Below, in pieces: positions 17,413-25,105 of a DNA stretch of 49,546 nt. Made by a program: the position numbers and the translations under genes. The DNA is from UBA10205 sp964373815 (lineage in GTDB: Archaea; Iainarchaeota; Iainarchaeia; Iainarchaeales; Iainarchaeaceae). The first letter of the stretch is position 1, and every line of letters begins with the position of its first letter. The notes beneath the pieces are model-generated. The model made no database searches. It had not been told where the DNA came from and was given only the letters and a program-made list of their open reading frames with translations. Location: positions 1-49,546 of the forward strand of contig CAYJWI010000007.1 in the NCBI GenBank assembly GCA_964373815.1. Reading direction: 5' to 3'.

Positions 17413-18161
17413 CCTGCTTCGCCGAAGTCATTTCCCTTTAGGGTATAATTGTACTCGAAGTATTTCGTGTTGCCGAACTCTACCGTGATTTTTGTCGGAG
17501 CGGCCCTGCTTCCAAGGAAGAGGTATGGCGCGCTTGTCCTCTTCAGGTCCTTCTGGTAAATGTCTATTGTCTTCCCTGTGCTGACCGCGAACTTGAAGGC
17601 GTCATTCGTGGTCACGGAGTCCGTTGTTTCTCCGGTGACTGCCTTAATTGTCACATTGCCGGAGTAGGAGAAGTTGGAATCCCCAGTGTTCTTGAATTTC
17701 ATTATCTTTACAGCAAGCCCCCTCTGGCCCCCGAAGTCCGGGGCGCAGAAGAAAGTGAGTTTTTCTACGCCGATGCCTGCCACAAGTGCCCTTTCCACAG
17801 GCTTGTCCTCGCACTGGCATGACGAGTTGCACCTCTTTGTTGAAGAGCACTGCGAATCGTTTTCGCACTGCTCGCCGGTTTCCTTCTTGTTGTTCCCGCA
17901 TACGGGGGCTGGCGGCGTTTCCTCTGCCGGCACTTCCGGTTCCGGGACTATTGTTTCTTCAGCATTGGAATCCGCATCTAGGATGTTCTGGTCTGCATCA
18001 GCAAGCGCCTGCTGCTGCGTGAGTGTGTTCTCTGAAGTGCCTGCGTTTTCGCCCGTGAAAAAAACCAAAAAGCCGGTTATTGCGACGACGCCGAGCAGCG
18101 CCGTGAAAAGGAAGGCAAAGCCCACGACGAGGCCTATTGCTATCATTTTGTCCCTTTCCAT
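17403..18161 (-). CDS. Membrane-anchored protein with Cys-rich module, unknown
   Basis: 252 residues. The N-terminus has a membrane segment (IGLVVGFAFLFTALLGVVAITGF, shown only in part here as residues about 8-30). An acidic Glu/Pro linker follows (PEPEVPAEETPPAP), then a Cys-rich module of about 35 residues with eight Cys (CGNNKKETGEQCENDSQC and CNSSCQCE), then a beta-rich domain of about 120 residues. The topology suggests an outside-facing domain held by one N-terminal anchor. Similar Cys-rich modules are common in surface proteins of DPANN archaea. A TATA-like box lies at 18185-18194. The aquaporin gene follows with overlap, so they are likely co-transcribed. Confidence 0.75.
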   Translation of the reverse strand: MERDKMIAIGLVVGFAFLFTALLGVVAITGFLVFFTGENAGTSENTLTQQQALADADQNILDADSNAEETIVPEPEVPAEETPPAPVCGNNKKETGEQCENDSQCSSTKRCNSSCQCEDKPVERALVAGIGVEKLTFFCAPDFGGQRGLAVKIMKFKNTGDSNFSYSGNVTIKAVTGETTDSVTTNDAFKFAVSTGKTIDIYQKDLKRTSAPYLFLGSRAAPTKITVEFGNTKYFEYNYTLKGNDFGEAGCL

Positions 18162-18184
18162 AAGTAGAAAATAATTGCTTCAGA

Positions 18185-18194
18185 CTATTTAAAC
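18185..18194 (-). promoter_or_regulatory. TATA-like box of the 17403-18161 gene
   Basis: On the minus strand GTTTAAATAG lies about 28 bases before ATG 18161, as expected for a leaderless or very short-leader archaeal message covering this gene and the aquaporin gene. Confidence 0.5.
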
Positions 18195-18231
18195 CATGCA
18201 CTTTTTGCCCTGAAAAAGGCTCGATATAGGT

Positions 18232-18238
18232 CTTAAAG
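18232..18238 (+). promoter_or_regulatory. TATA-like box of tRNA-Arg
   Basis: CTTAAAG lies about 27 bases before the first base of the mature tRNA (18262), the normal archaeal spacing. Confidence 0.4.
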
Positions 18239-18261
18239 CAGTTATCTGGGCTGCATTATTT

Positions 18262-18335
18262 GCCCCCATAGTATAGCCTGGATAGAATGCGGGCTTCCGG
18301 AGCCTGAGACCTGGGTTCGAATCCCAGTGGGGGCG
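18262..18335 (+). tRNA. tRNA-Arg (anticodon CCG)
   Basis: A 7-pair acceptor stem (GCCCCCA with TGGGGGC), a T arm (CTGGG, loop TTCGAAT, CCCAG), and an anticodon stem CGGGC/GCCTG with loop TTCCGGA fold well. The loop places CCG at positions 34-36, reading the CGG arginine codon. The discriminator base is G, and CCA is not encoded, as usual in archaea. No intron seen. The D stem is somewhat irregular. It stands alone, between the 17403-18161 gene and msrA. Confidence 0.92.
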
Positions 18336-18363
18336 TCCAAATATCGGACAAATCCTGGAATAA

Positions 18364-18373
18364 CTTTTTAAAC
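18364..18373 (+). promoter_or_regulatory. TATA-like box of msrA
   Basis: CTTTTTAAAC is centred about 28 bases before ATG 18397. No ribosome-binding site lies between them, so a leaderless message is likely. Confidence 0.5.
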
Positions 18374-18396
18374 GGCAAAACCCAACTAATCTTATT

Positions 18397-18888
18397 ATGC
18401 GCACAAAAAAACCAAAGCTTGAAACCGCAACCTTCGGCGCAGGCTGCTTTTGGGGAGTAGAAGAGCTTTTCAGGCAGCAGAAAGGCGTGAAGGAAACCGC
18501 GGCCGGCTACATGGGCGGGGCAAAGCCAGAGCCGAGCTATGAAGATGTCTGCACCGACGGAACCGGGCACGCGGAAGTCGTGCAGGTGAAGTACTCGCCA
18601 AAAGAAATCGCCTATGAAAAGCTGCTGGAATTGTTCTGGGCAAACCACAACCCATGCACGCCCAACAGGCAGGGCCCTGACATCGGAACACAGTACCGCT
18701 CCGTGGTATTTTTCCACTCAAAAAAGCAGCAGAAGGCGGCGCAGGAGTCAAAAGAGGAGCTCGAAAAATCTGGGAAGTTCCGAAACCCGGTTGTAACACA
18801 GATAGTCCCTGCTTCGGAGTTCTGGAAGGCAGAAGAATACCACCAGAAATATCTCATGAAGCGCGGGCTTTCGAATTGCCATATATAG
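18397..18888 (+). CDS. msrA: Peptide methionine sulfoxide reductase A
   Basis: Reduces the S form of methionine sulfoxide in proteins, repairing oxidative damage; cytoplasmic. The 163-residue protein has the catalytic motif GAGCFWGVEE near residue 17 and the family segments GYMGG, VQVKYSP, NHNPCTPNRQGPDIGTQYRS and a C-terminal Cys (LSNCHI) that can act as the resolving Cys. No MsrB domain is fused. Together with superoxide dismutase (28547-29158) it points to oxygen exposure. Confidence 0.95.
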   Translation: MRTKKPKLETATFGAGCFWGVEELFRQQKGVKETAAGYMGGAKPEPSYEDVCTDGTGHAEVVQVKYSPKEIAYEKLLELFWANHNPCTPNRQGPDIGTQYRSVVFFHSKKQQKAAQESKEELEKSGKFRNPVVTQIVPASEFWKAEEYHQKYLMKRGLSNCHI

Positions 18889-18930
18889 TAAACTTACAAA
18901 ATTATAAACTCCGCTAGCGTATAAGTTTTA

Positions 18931-19353
18931 ATGCCAGTCCGCAAAATCCAAATTCCTGCTAAAAAATTTGATAGGCGGCAGAGACTTAAATGGTATGTTA
19001 AAAATCTGGCTGAAGCCAAAGCGCAATATGTTTTCCTAGCGCGTCATAATAATCCACGCTCTATGAGAAGTTTCAATGCTAGATTAAAGTGGCTTGAAGG
19101 CGGTCTGAGTGAAGCAGCAAAATCCAAAAACATTGACCATCTTGTAAAAGACCGTATTAAACAAAATGTTCGTCGAATTGCAAGGGAATCGCTTGCCAGG
19201 GCTTATTCAATCATGCACCGCAATTTTGTAGGTGCAAGTCGAATGGTAGACAGGATAATTCAAGCGGTCGCAGGAGCGGACGACAAGCATGAGGTTACAA
19301 AGCTTTTGAAAGAAGTTAAAGGGAAAGGCTTTGATCCGGAATTCCTGGATTAA
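18931..19353 (+). CDS. Unknown helical, basic protein
   Basis: 140 residues, not recognised. Almost wholly helical by composition, with a basic N-terminal half (RRQRLKWYVKNLAEAKAQY) and a short acidic end. Codon choice and base composition are visibly richer in A and T than in neighbouring genes, which suggests recent arrival or weak codon selection. ATG 18931 is 42 bases after msrA. It may be one of a set of small lineage-specific helical proteins in this window (see also 21909, 29232-30271, 39099). Confidence 0.65.
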   Translation: MPVRKIQIPAKKFDRRQRLKWYVKNLAEAKAQYVFLARHNNPRSMRSFNARLKWLEGGLSEAAKSKNIDHLVKDRIKQNVRRIARESLARAYSIMHRNFVGASRMVDRIIQAVAGADDKHEVTKLLKEVKGKGFDPEFLD

Positions 19354-19378
19354 GCGCAACCTAGCCAACAAATTTCAG

Positions 19379-20452
19379 CTAACCTACCGGCATGAAGCTT
19401 CCTTCCTTAATCTGTGCCCTCGCTTTTTTCAAAATTTCTTGCACGAAAAAAAGGTTATGGTAACTCAAATACTTTCCAGCGTTCTCCTCTTTTGTCCTGA
19501 AGAGATGGTGGATATAAGAGCGCGAGTGCTTTTTGCAAACGAAGCATTTGCATCCTTCGTCAAGGGGCCCAAGGCCAAGTTTGTGCACACTTGAGTCAAT
19601 GTTTATGTTCCCCTTTGAAGTGAAAGCCCCGCCATGCCTTCCGGTGCGCGTGGGAAAGCGCGAATCAAAGCAATCAACGCCAATTGAAATTGCCTGCATC
19701 AGTTCAGCGGGAGAGCCGACACCCATCATGTACCTCGGCTTGTCGGCTGGGAGGAGCGGCAGTGCGGCTTCGAGCGCGGGAAAAGTCTTTTCCTTCGGCT
19801 CGCCTATTGCAAGCCCGCCGATTGCATAGCCGTCAAAATCCATCCCCGTAATTTCTTTTGCGCTCCTTTCGCGCAGTTCCTTATTTATCCCGCCCTGGCA
19901 GATGCCGAAAAGCATCTGCTTTTTGTTTGAGTGCGCCTCCTTGCACCGCTTTGCCCACTTTGCTGTCCTGTCCACTGCCTGCGCAAGCCTTTGGCCGGAA
20001 GCATCAGCAGCAGGGACATCATCAAGGCACATCGCAACATCGGCGCCGAGCCGGTTCTGTACTGAAATGGACTGTTCGGGAGTGAAAAGCGAAGCCTTGC
20101 CAGTGAAAGGATTTCTGAAAGTGACTCCTTCATCAGAGAGCTTGAGGCAGAACTCCTTGCTAAGCACCTGGAAGCCGCCCGAATCCGTGAACAATCCTCC
20201 CTCCCATTGCACGAACCTGTGCAATCCGCCGTGCTTTTCAATAACCTCAACTCCAGGCTTTAGCGAGAGAATAAAAGCATTTGAGATGAGGCACTGCGTG
20301 CCCGTCGCCTCGACTTCCTCAATAGAGAGGAGCTTGACAGAGCCTTTTGTGGCGACGGGCATGAGGAAAGGCGTCTTAATGTCGCCGTGCGCTGTCTTGA
20401 GAATTCCGGCCCTCGCATTTCCCGCCTCGGCCTCAATTGCGAACTTCGACAT
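19379..20452 (-). CDS. tgt: Bacterial-type tRNA-guanine transglycosylase
   Basis: Exchanges guanine in tRNA for a 7-deazaguanine base. The 357 residues from ATG 20452 follow the bacterial/eukaryotic Tgt layout, not the archaeosine type: there is no PUA domain or long C-terminal extension. Visible are TDSGGFQV, LFGICQGG, the nucleophile region DCFDSRFPTRTGRHG, and the zinc site CKCFVC with a later His (SYHN). The segment VAMCLDDVPA resembles the LDDV of eukaryotic queuine enzymes more than the DECTP of typical bacterial ones, so the base used may be queuine; this is an inference from one motif. The frame is open up to 20680, but that part overlaps pepA and looks unrelated. Divergent from pepA. 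Confidence 0.92.
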   Translation of the reverse strand: MSKFAIEAEAGNARAGILKTAHGDIKTPFLMPVATKGSVKLLSIEEVEATGTQCLISNAFILSLKPGVEVIEKHGGLHRFVQWEGGLFTDSGGFQVLSKEFCLKLSDEGVTFRNPFTGKASLFTPEQSISVQNRLGADVAMCLDDVPAADASGQRLAQAVDRTAKWAKRCKEAHSNKKQMLFGICQGGINKELRERSAKEITGMDFDGYAIGGLAIGEPKEKTFPALEAALPLLPADKPRYMMGVGSPAELMQAISIGVDCFDSRFPTRTGRHGGAFTSKGNINIDSSVHKLGLGPLDEGCKCFVCKKHSRSYIHHLFRTKEENAGKYLSYHNLFFVQEILKKARAQIKEGSFMPVG

Positions 20453-20507
20453 AAGCAATGTTCTTTCCGCAAACCAATAAAAACCCTTTTGGTTTCTTTT
20501 TACTCGT

Positions 20508-21905
20508 ATGCCATCCGAAATAAGTTTTTTCGAGCACGCAAGGGGCGCAATGGAAGTGCGGCTCGTTTTCGAGGGGGACAAAAAGCTTTTCCCCGAAATC
20601 CCTGACTCATTCACGGGGAAAAAGCTCGACTCGATTTTCCTCCCCGACAAAAAAGTGTATGTAGTAAGCCTCGGCCCCAAGGACGGCCTGCTGCTAGACT
20701 ATTACAGGAGGGCAAGCGCGAAGGCAGCAAAGGTCGCCTCGTTTTACAAAATACCCTCACTGCACTTTGCCGTGCACGGCCTTTCAGCAGAGCACTGCGT
20801 CGCGCTGCTCGAGGGGGCGTTGCTCGCGAATTACGCTTTTGACAAGTACAAGGCCGCGGAGGAAAAAACATTCCGCGTGAAAAACTTCGCATTCCCCCCT
20901 TACGCAGAAAAATTTTCCAAGGAACTGCATGATGCGCTCATTGTGTGCAGGAACGTTTTCATTGTCCGCGACCTTGTCTCCGAGAACAGCGACCTCGTGA
21001 CCCCTGCATACCTAGAAAAAGCTGCAAGGGAGACCGCAAGGAAGGCAAGGCTCAAGGTAGAAGTGCTGCAGCAGAGGCAGCTCAAGAGGCTCGGCCTCAA
21101 CCTCATAACAAACGTTGGCAATGCGGGTTCGAGCTCGCCGAGACTCATTCTCCTAGAATATAGGGGCAACCCGGCCTCGAAAGAAAAAATCCTTTTAGTT
21201 GGCAAGGGAGTCTGCTTTGACTCCGGAGGCCTTAACATAAAGACTGGTGATTCCATGAAAGGCATGCGCATGGACATGGCAGGCGCCGCGACCGTGCTTG
21301 GGATAATGAAATCCGCTTCCGAGCTCAGGCTGAAAAAAAACCTTGCAGGCGTGATGGTCTGCGTAGAGAACCTTGTCGATTCAAAATCCTATAGGCCAGG
21401 TGACATAATAAAGTCATACTCCGGGAAAACCGTGGAGAACCTTAACACCGATGCCGAAGGCAGGCTCATCCTCGCTGACGCGCTCTCTTTTGGCGTGAAA
21501 AAATTCAACCCAAAGCTAGTGGTAGAATATTCGACCCTCACCGGCGCGGTAGTAAGGGCCCTTGGCTCTTTTTGCGCCGGGATGATGGCGACTTCCGAGG
21601 AATACGCACAGAAAATGTCGGAAGCCGGGATGGCCACCTATGAGAGGGTCTGGCAGCTCCCGCTCTGGGAAGAATACATAGAAGAGGTTGTCGGCGAGCG
21701 CTCGGATTTCAAGTCGCTCAACAAGACCGGCAACAACGGTACTATTTTCGGCGGGGCTTTCCTCTCGAAATTCGTGGAGGAGAAGCCATTCATCCACCTC
21801 GACGTCGCGGGCACTGCGATGCTGGACGAGCCGAAGGATTACATGCCAAAGGACGGCTCGGGGTTTGGGGTGAGGCTTACAATCGAATTCCTGAAGAGGA
21901 TTTAG
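20508..21905 (+). CDS. pepA: Leucyl aminopeptidase, M17 family
   Basis: A cytoplasmic metallo-aminopeptidase that removes N-terminal residues from peptides. 465 residues, with the metal and substrate motifs of family M17: VGKGVCFDSGGLNIK, MDMAGAA and NTDAEGRLILADAL. The N-terminal half is the usual alpha/beta regulatory domain. It shares a 55-base divergent region with tgt; a short AT-rich tract there may serve both. It is followed three bases later by a small ORFan (21909). Confidence 0.94.
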   Translation: MPSEISFFEHARGAMEVRLVFEGDKKLFPEIPDSFTGKKLDSIFLPDKKVYVVSLGPKDGLLLDYYRRASAKAAKVASFYKIPSLHFAVHGLSAEHCVALLEGALLANYAFDKYKAAEEKTFRVKNFAFPPYAEKFSKELHDALIVCRNVFIVRDLVSENSDLVTPAYLEKAARETARKARLKVEVLQQRQLKRLGLNLITNVGNAGSSSPRLILLEYRGNPASKEKILLVGKGVCFDSGGLNIKTGDSMKGMRMDMAGAATVLGIMKSASELRLKKNLAGVMVCVENLVDSKSYRPGDIIKSYSGKTVENLNTDAEGRLILADALSFGVKKFNPKLVVEYSTLTGAVVRALGSFCAGMMATSEEYAQKMSEAGMATYERVWQLPLWEEYIEEVVGERSDFKSLNKTGNNGTIFGGAFLSKFVEEKPFIHLDVAGTAMLDEPKDYMPKDGSGFGVRLTIEFLKRI

Positions 21906-21908
21906 AAT

Positions 21909-22145
21909 ATGGGGACACTAAAAGTTAGCCAACATTTAGTTGATTTGAGTAAAGTGAGATCTGGACTAAAGTCGGCTCGTGCAGCAATGATTACTGGATT
22001 TAAAGCGGTGCATAACAATGGACATCCCCAAGCTCGAAGGCTGGCAAGAAACTTTTTGAAGAACATTTCCAGAATGGAAAGTATGGCTAGAAACGCACAT
22101 AAAAAAGCTGGTGCAACTTATAGTAAAAGAAAAATAATACCTTGA
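21909..22145 (+). CDS. Small basic helical protein, unknown
   Basis: 78 residues, starting three bases after the pepA stop, so probably co-transcribed. Rich in Lys, Arg, Ala and Ser (KSARAAMITGFKAVHNN, RLARNFLKN), mostly helical, without Cys. The base composition is more AT-rich than pepA. No family recognised. It is convergent with zwf. Confidence 0.6.
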   Translation: MGTLKVSQHLVDLSKVRSGLKSARAAMITGFKAVHNNGHPQARRLARNFLKNISRMESMARNAHKKAGATYSKRKIIP

Positions 22146-22167
22146 TATATGGCACAGATTACTCGAC

Positions 22168-23613
22168 TCACAGCCCCTGCACCACATTCTCAATCCTATT
22201 AAACCACTGCCTGCCGTCCTTTGCAATCATCTCATCCGCTTCCTTCGGCCCCGCGGAGCCTTTTTGGTATTTGTGCACCGCAAGCTTCTTTTTCGTTACC
22301 TTGTCAATCACTTTCCAAGAGTGCTCAACCTCGTCCTCGCGGATGAAAGCGCTCTGGTCCCCTGCAATCGCCTCGTGCAAAAGGGTCTCATAAGCCTGCG
22401 GCGTGTTAGGGCCGAAAGCGCACTCGTGGCAGAATGTCATCTTCACTGGCTGTATCTTCATCTTCTCGCCCGGCACCTTGCCATTTAGCTGCACAAGCAT
22501 GCCGTCATCCGGCTGTATCTGTATAACCAAGTAATTGGGGTTTAGCTGCTGGCCCTCGAAAACAGTGTAATTGGGCTCTTTGAAGCGGATGTAAATCGAG
22601 GCAAACTTCTTGTCGAGGTTCTTGCCAGAGCGCAGATAGAAAGGCACGCCTTTCCAGCGCCTGTTGTTTATCGAAAGTTTCATCGCGAAGTAGGTTTCCG
22701 TCCGCGAGCCTGCCTTCACCCCCATCTCCGACTCATAACCTTCGTACTGCCCGAGCACGGCATCGCCCGGGATTATTTTCGCTTTTTTGAGGATTTTCAC
22801 TTTCTCATCCCTTATGCACTTCTCGTCGAACTTGTCAGGGATTTCCATCGCGGTGAGGCATAACAGTTGAAGAAGGTGGTTCTGGCCAACGTCCTTTAGC
22901 GCGCCCTGCGTGTCATAAAAGTTCCCGCGGCTCCCGACACCGAAATTCTCTATCAAATTTATCTGCACATGGTCGATGTTCTCCTTGTTCCATATAGGCG
23001 AGAAGATGCGGTTCCCTGCGCGCAAAATCCCTATGCTCTGGACGAGTTCCTTGCCGAGGTAGTGGTCTATCCTGTAAATCTGGTTTTCGTCAAAAACTTT
23101 TTGGAGCCCGGCATTGAGAGCGCGCGCGCTCTTCTGGTCCGTGCCGAACGGCTTTTCGAAAACAACGCGGCACCAGTTCTCTTTCGTGTCGGCAAGGCCG
23201 TTCTTCCTTATGTTTTGCGCAATGGTGTTGAAGTGCGAAGGCAGTGTGGCGAGATAGAAGAGCCGATTCCCCTTGGTGCTGTGCTTTGCATCTAGGCTTT
23301 CGAGGAGTTCCTTTAGTTTTGCGAAGCGGTGGTCTGGCTCGTCAAAGTCGAGCTGGAAATAGTAAAGCCTTTCCTTGAGCCTGTTCCACGCCTCGTCGTT
23401 TATTTTCTGGATGTTCCTCTTGACCTCTTCCTGGAATTGCTCGTGCGTGAACTCCTTTCTCCCGGCGCCCACCACATAGAAATTCTCGCCGAGCCTTTTC
23501 ATTTTCAGAAGGCCGTGTATAGCGGGGAAAAGTTTTTTCTGGGCAAGGTCTCCGGTTGCTCCCATTATGATGAAAGAGAAATTATCCTGCACTTTTGCCA
23601 CCAACCCGGCCAA
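22168..23613 (-). CDS. zwf: Glucose-6-phosphate 1-dehydrogenase (classical type)
   Basis: Oxidises glucose-6-phosphate to 6-phosphogluconolactone with NAD(P), the first step of the oxidative pentose phosphate pathway. 481 residues. Signatures visible: dinucleotide-binding MGATGDLAQKK, the substrate motif RIDHYLGKE, and YLRSGKNL. This is the bacterial/eukaryotic Zwf family, not the unrelated archaeal-type enzyme known from haloarchaea. Start ATG 23613 overlaps pgl by 32 bases; no later ATG exists before the nucleotide-binding motif. Last gene of the tal-gnd-A7-pgl-zwf cluster. Confidence 0.96.
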   Translation of the reverse strand: MAGLVAKVQDNFSFIIMGATGDLAQKKLFPAIHGLLKMKRLGENFYVVGAGRKEFTHEQFQEEVKRNIQKINDEAWNRLKERLYYFQLDFDEPDHRFAKLKELLESLDAKHSTKGNRLFYLATLPSHFNTIAQNIRKNGLADTKENWCRVVFEKPFGTDQKSARALNAGLQKVFDENQIYRIDHYLGKELVQSIGILRAGNRIFSPIWNKENIDHVQINLIENFGVGSRGNFYDTQGALKDVGQNHLLQLLCLTAMEIPDKFDEKCIRDEKVKILKKAKIIPGDAVLGQYEGYESEMGVKAGSRTETYFAMKLSINNRRWKGVPFYLRSGKNLDKKFASIYIRFKEPNYTVFEGQQLNPNYLVIQIQPDDGMLVQLNGKVPGEKMKIQPVKMTFCHECAFGPNTPQAYETLLHEAIAGDQSAFIREDEVEHSWKVIDKVTKKKLAVHKYQKGSAGPKEADEMIAKDGRQWFNRIENVVQGL

Positions 23614-24334
23614 GCCCTTCGCCTTTAGGTGTGGTTTTATCGCCGAACACGGTAAATACGAAAGTTCGTTCCGCTTTTAAGGCTATTTTGGCAGGGCACT
23701 TGCCCTCGCCAAGGTTTTTGTCGAGGAACTTTTTGTAAGCATCGTTTTTTGCATCGGATGCGAAGAGCAATACAACCGTGCCGGCGCTTGAAACCGCCTT
23801 CGGGGAAAGGGTGACCCTTTTTGGAGGGGGCTTTGGGCAGCCCTCGGCCAGGATATACCCCTCGCCACTGGACTTGAGCGCCTCGTGGCCCGGGAAGAGG
23901 GATGCGATGTGCCCGTCCTCCCCGACCCCCAGCACAACCATGTCGAGCTTTCCTTTGGTGACCGACATGAATTTTTTATTGTAATCCTCAACTTCTTTTT
24001 GCGCCTCAGCTCCTTTCCATGCCTCAGCCCCTTTCTGCAAACCAAAAGCGAAAGCGTGTATCCCCGGCGCCTTGGAAAAAAACAATTCATTCGCCTGCCT
24101 GTAATTGCTTTCCCTGTCCGTGATTGCGGCAATGCGCTCATCAGCCATGAATGCATTCACCGCCTGCCAGCCGAGCTTTTTTTCAGCAAGGTTTTCGAGC
24201 AGCCCGGTCACCGAATTTCCCCCAGGAAAGGCGATTGAGTACTGCTTTTTTGCGCTGGTTATTTCCTGCGCGATAAAGTCAGCGGCCTTGCGGCCCATCT
24301 CCTCGAAATCTTTGCACTGGATAGTTTTGAGCAT
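23582..24334 (-). CDS. pgl: 6-phosphogluconolactonase
   Basis: Hydrolyses 6-phosphogluconolactone to 6-phosphogluconate, the step after Zwf. 250 residues with the Pgl/DevB motifs AFPGGNSV, MADERI.., ESNYR, and GVGEDGHIASLFPGH. Start ATG 24334 lies 43 bases after the family A gene A7, and its end overlaps zwf by 32 bases, so it is in the same operon. Confidence 0.94.
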   Translation of the reverse strand: MLKTIQCKDFEEMGRKAADFIAQEITSAKKQYSIAFPGGNSVTGLLENLAEKKLGWQAVNAFMADERIAAITDRESNYRQANELFFSKAPGIHAFAFGLQKGAEAWKGAEAQKEVEDYNKKFMSVTKGKLDMVVLGVGEDGHIASLFPGHEALKSSGEGYILAEGCPKPPPKRVTLSPKAVSSAGTVVLLFASDAKNDAYKKFLDKNLGEGKCPAKIALKAERTFVFTVFGDKTTPKGEGLGRVGGKSAG

Positions 24335-24377
24335 TTTTATACCGCCACTTTAAACCCGCTGAAAAATATTTTTCTGA

Positions 24378-25083
24378 TTAATTTTTGCCTAGGTTGCCTC
24401 GCTTACGCCGTGGGCCAAGCCTTGGGCCGCCAGGGTATCGCTTTGCTGCGAGCCATGGCCTCTCTTTTGCCAACCTTCTTGCTATATTGCCTAAGGCGTT
24501 ATGCAGAATCCGCATGTCCCATTTATTAGACGGATTAACGCCTGCAAGAGGGGCGAATTTCACGGCGGATAACCTCTCGCCGGGGTGGTCTATCATGAAT
24601 TGCAGAACCGCGTCCATTACACCTAGCCGGTAATACACGGTTTTTTGCTTCGGGATATAAGGCAGGTATTTAGTCCCTTTAAGGGTGACTTTCGGTTGTG
24701 GGGGGCCATAATATTCTATATCTGGATATAACTTCGGATTCTTTTCCCCCGCGGTTTTGCGGTTTTTTNNNNNNNNNNNNNNNNNNNNNNNNNNNNNNNN
24801 NNNNNNNNNNNNNNNNNNNNNNNNNNNNNNNNNNNNNNNNNNNNNNNNNNNNNNNNNNNNNNNNNNNNTTTTCCCCCGCGGTTTTGCGGTTTTTTATTAC
24901 CAGCCTTCTTGCAGATATTAAATCAGATAGTACTCTAGATTGAAATGCGGAGAATTTTTCATTTTCGCCGCCAAACTTTTTGTACAATGACAGGCTGTTG
25001 TGCTCAACTCCGGGCATTTTAGTGTAATGTTTGACTAGTGCAGTGAAAATTCTTGTATTTCTTGTTGTAATTCTGCGAGTCAT
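24378..25083 (-). CDS. Family A paralogue A7, interrupted by a false assembly gap
   Basis: As given, the gene is broken by 100 N. The 27 bases left of the gap (24742-24768) are identical to the 27 bases right of it (24869-24895). Removing one copy plus the N run (127 bases) joins the two flanking frames without a stop, giving 192 residues that start at ATG 25083 and stop at 24378. The join reads ...NRKTAGEKNPKLYPD.... The C-terminal part (VMDAVLQFMIDHPGER, then LHNALGNIARRLAKE) resembles the C-type module of A1-A6, and the N-terminal SLYKKFGG...ARRLVIKN resembles their N-module. It sits between gnd and pgl. Function unknown. Confidence 0.7.
24742..24768. repeat. 27-base contig-end repeat, left copy
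   Basis: Identical to 24869-24895 and ends exactly at the first N. The pattern is that of two contigs that overlap by 27 bases but were joined with a 100-N spacer. Confidence 0.85.
24769..24868. other. Assembly gap of 100 N, probably false
   Basis: Round-number N run between two copies of the same 27 bases. Collapsing it restores an open reading frame, so there is probably no missing sequence here. Confidence 0.9.
24869..24895. repeat. 27-base contig-end repeat, right copy
   Basis: Identical to 24742-24768 and begins at the first base after the N run. Read with the left copy it explains the gap as an unmerged contig overlap. Confidence 0.85.
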
Positions 25084-25105
25084 TGTTTTGCCTCGAAACG
25101 ATAGA

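Noticed and set aside
19379..20452. Archaeosine-type tRNA-guanine transglycosylase
   Set aside because: There is no PUA domain or long C-terminal region, and the PTRTGRHG and CKCFVC motifs follow the bacterial/eukaryotic form.
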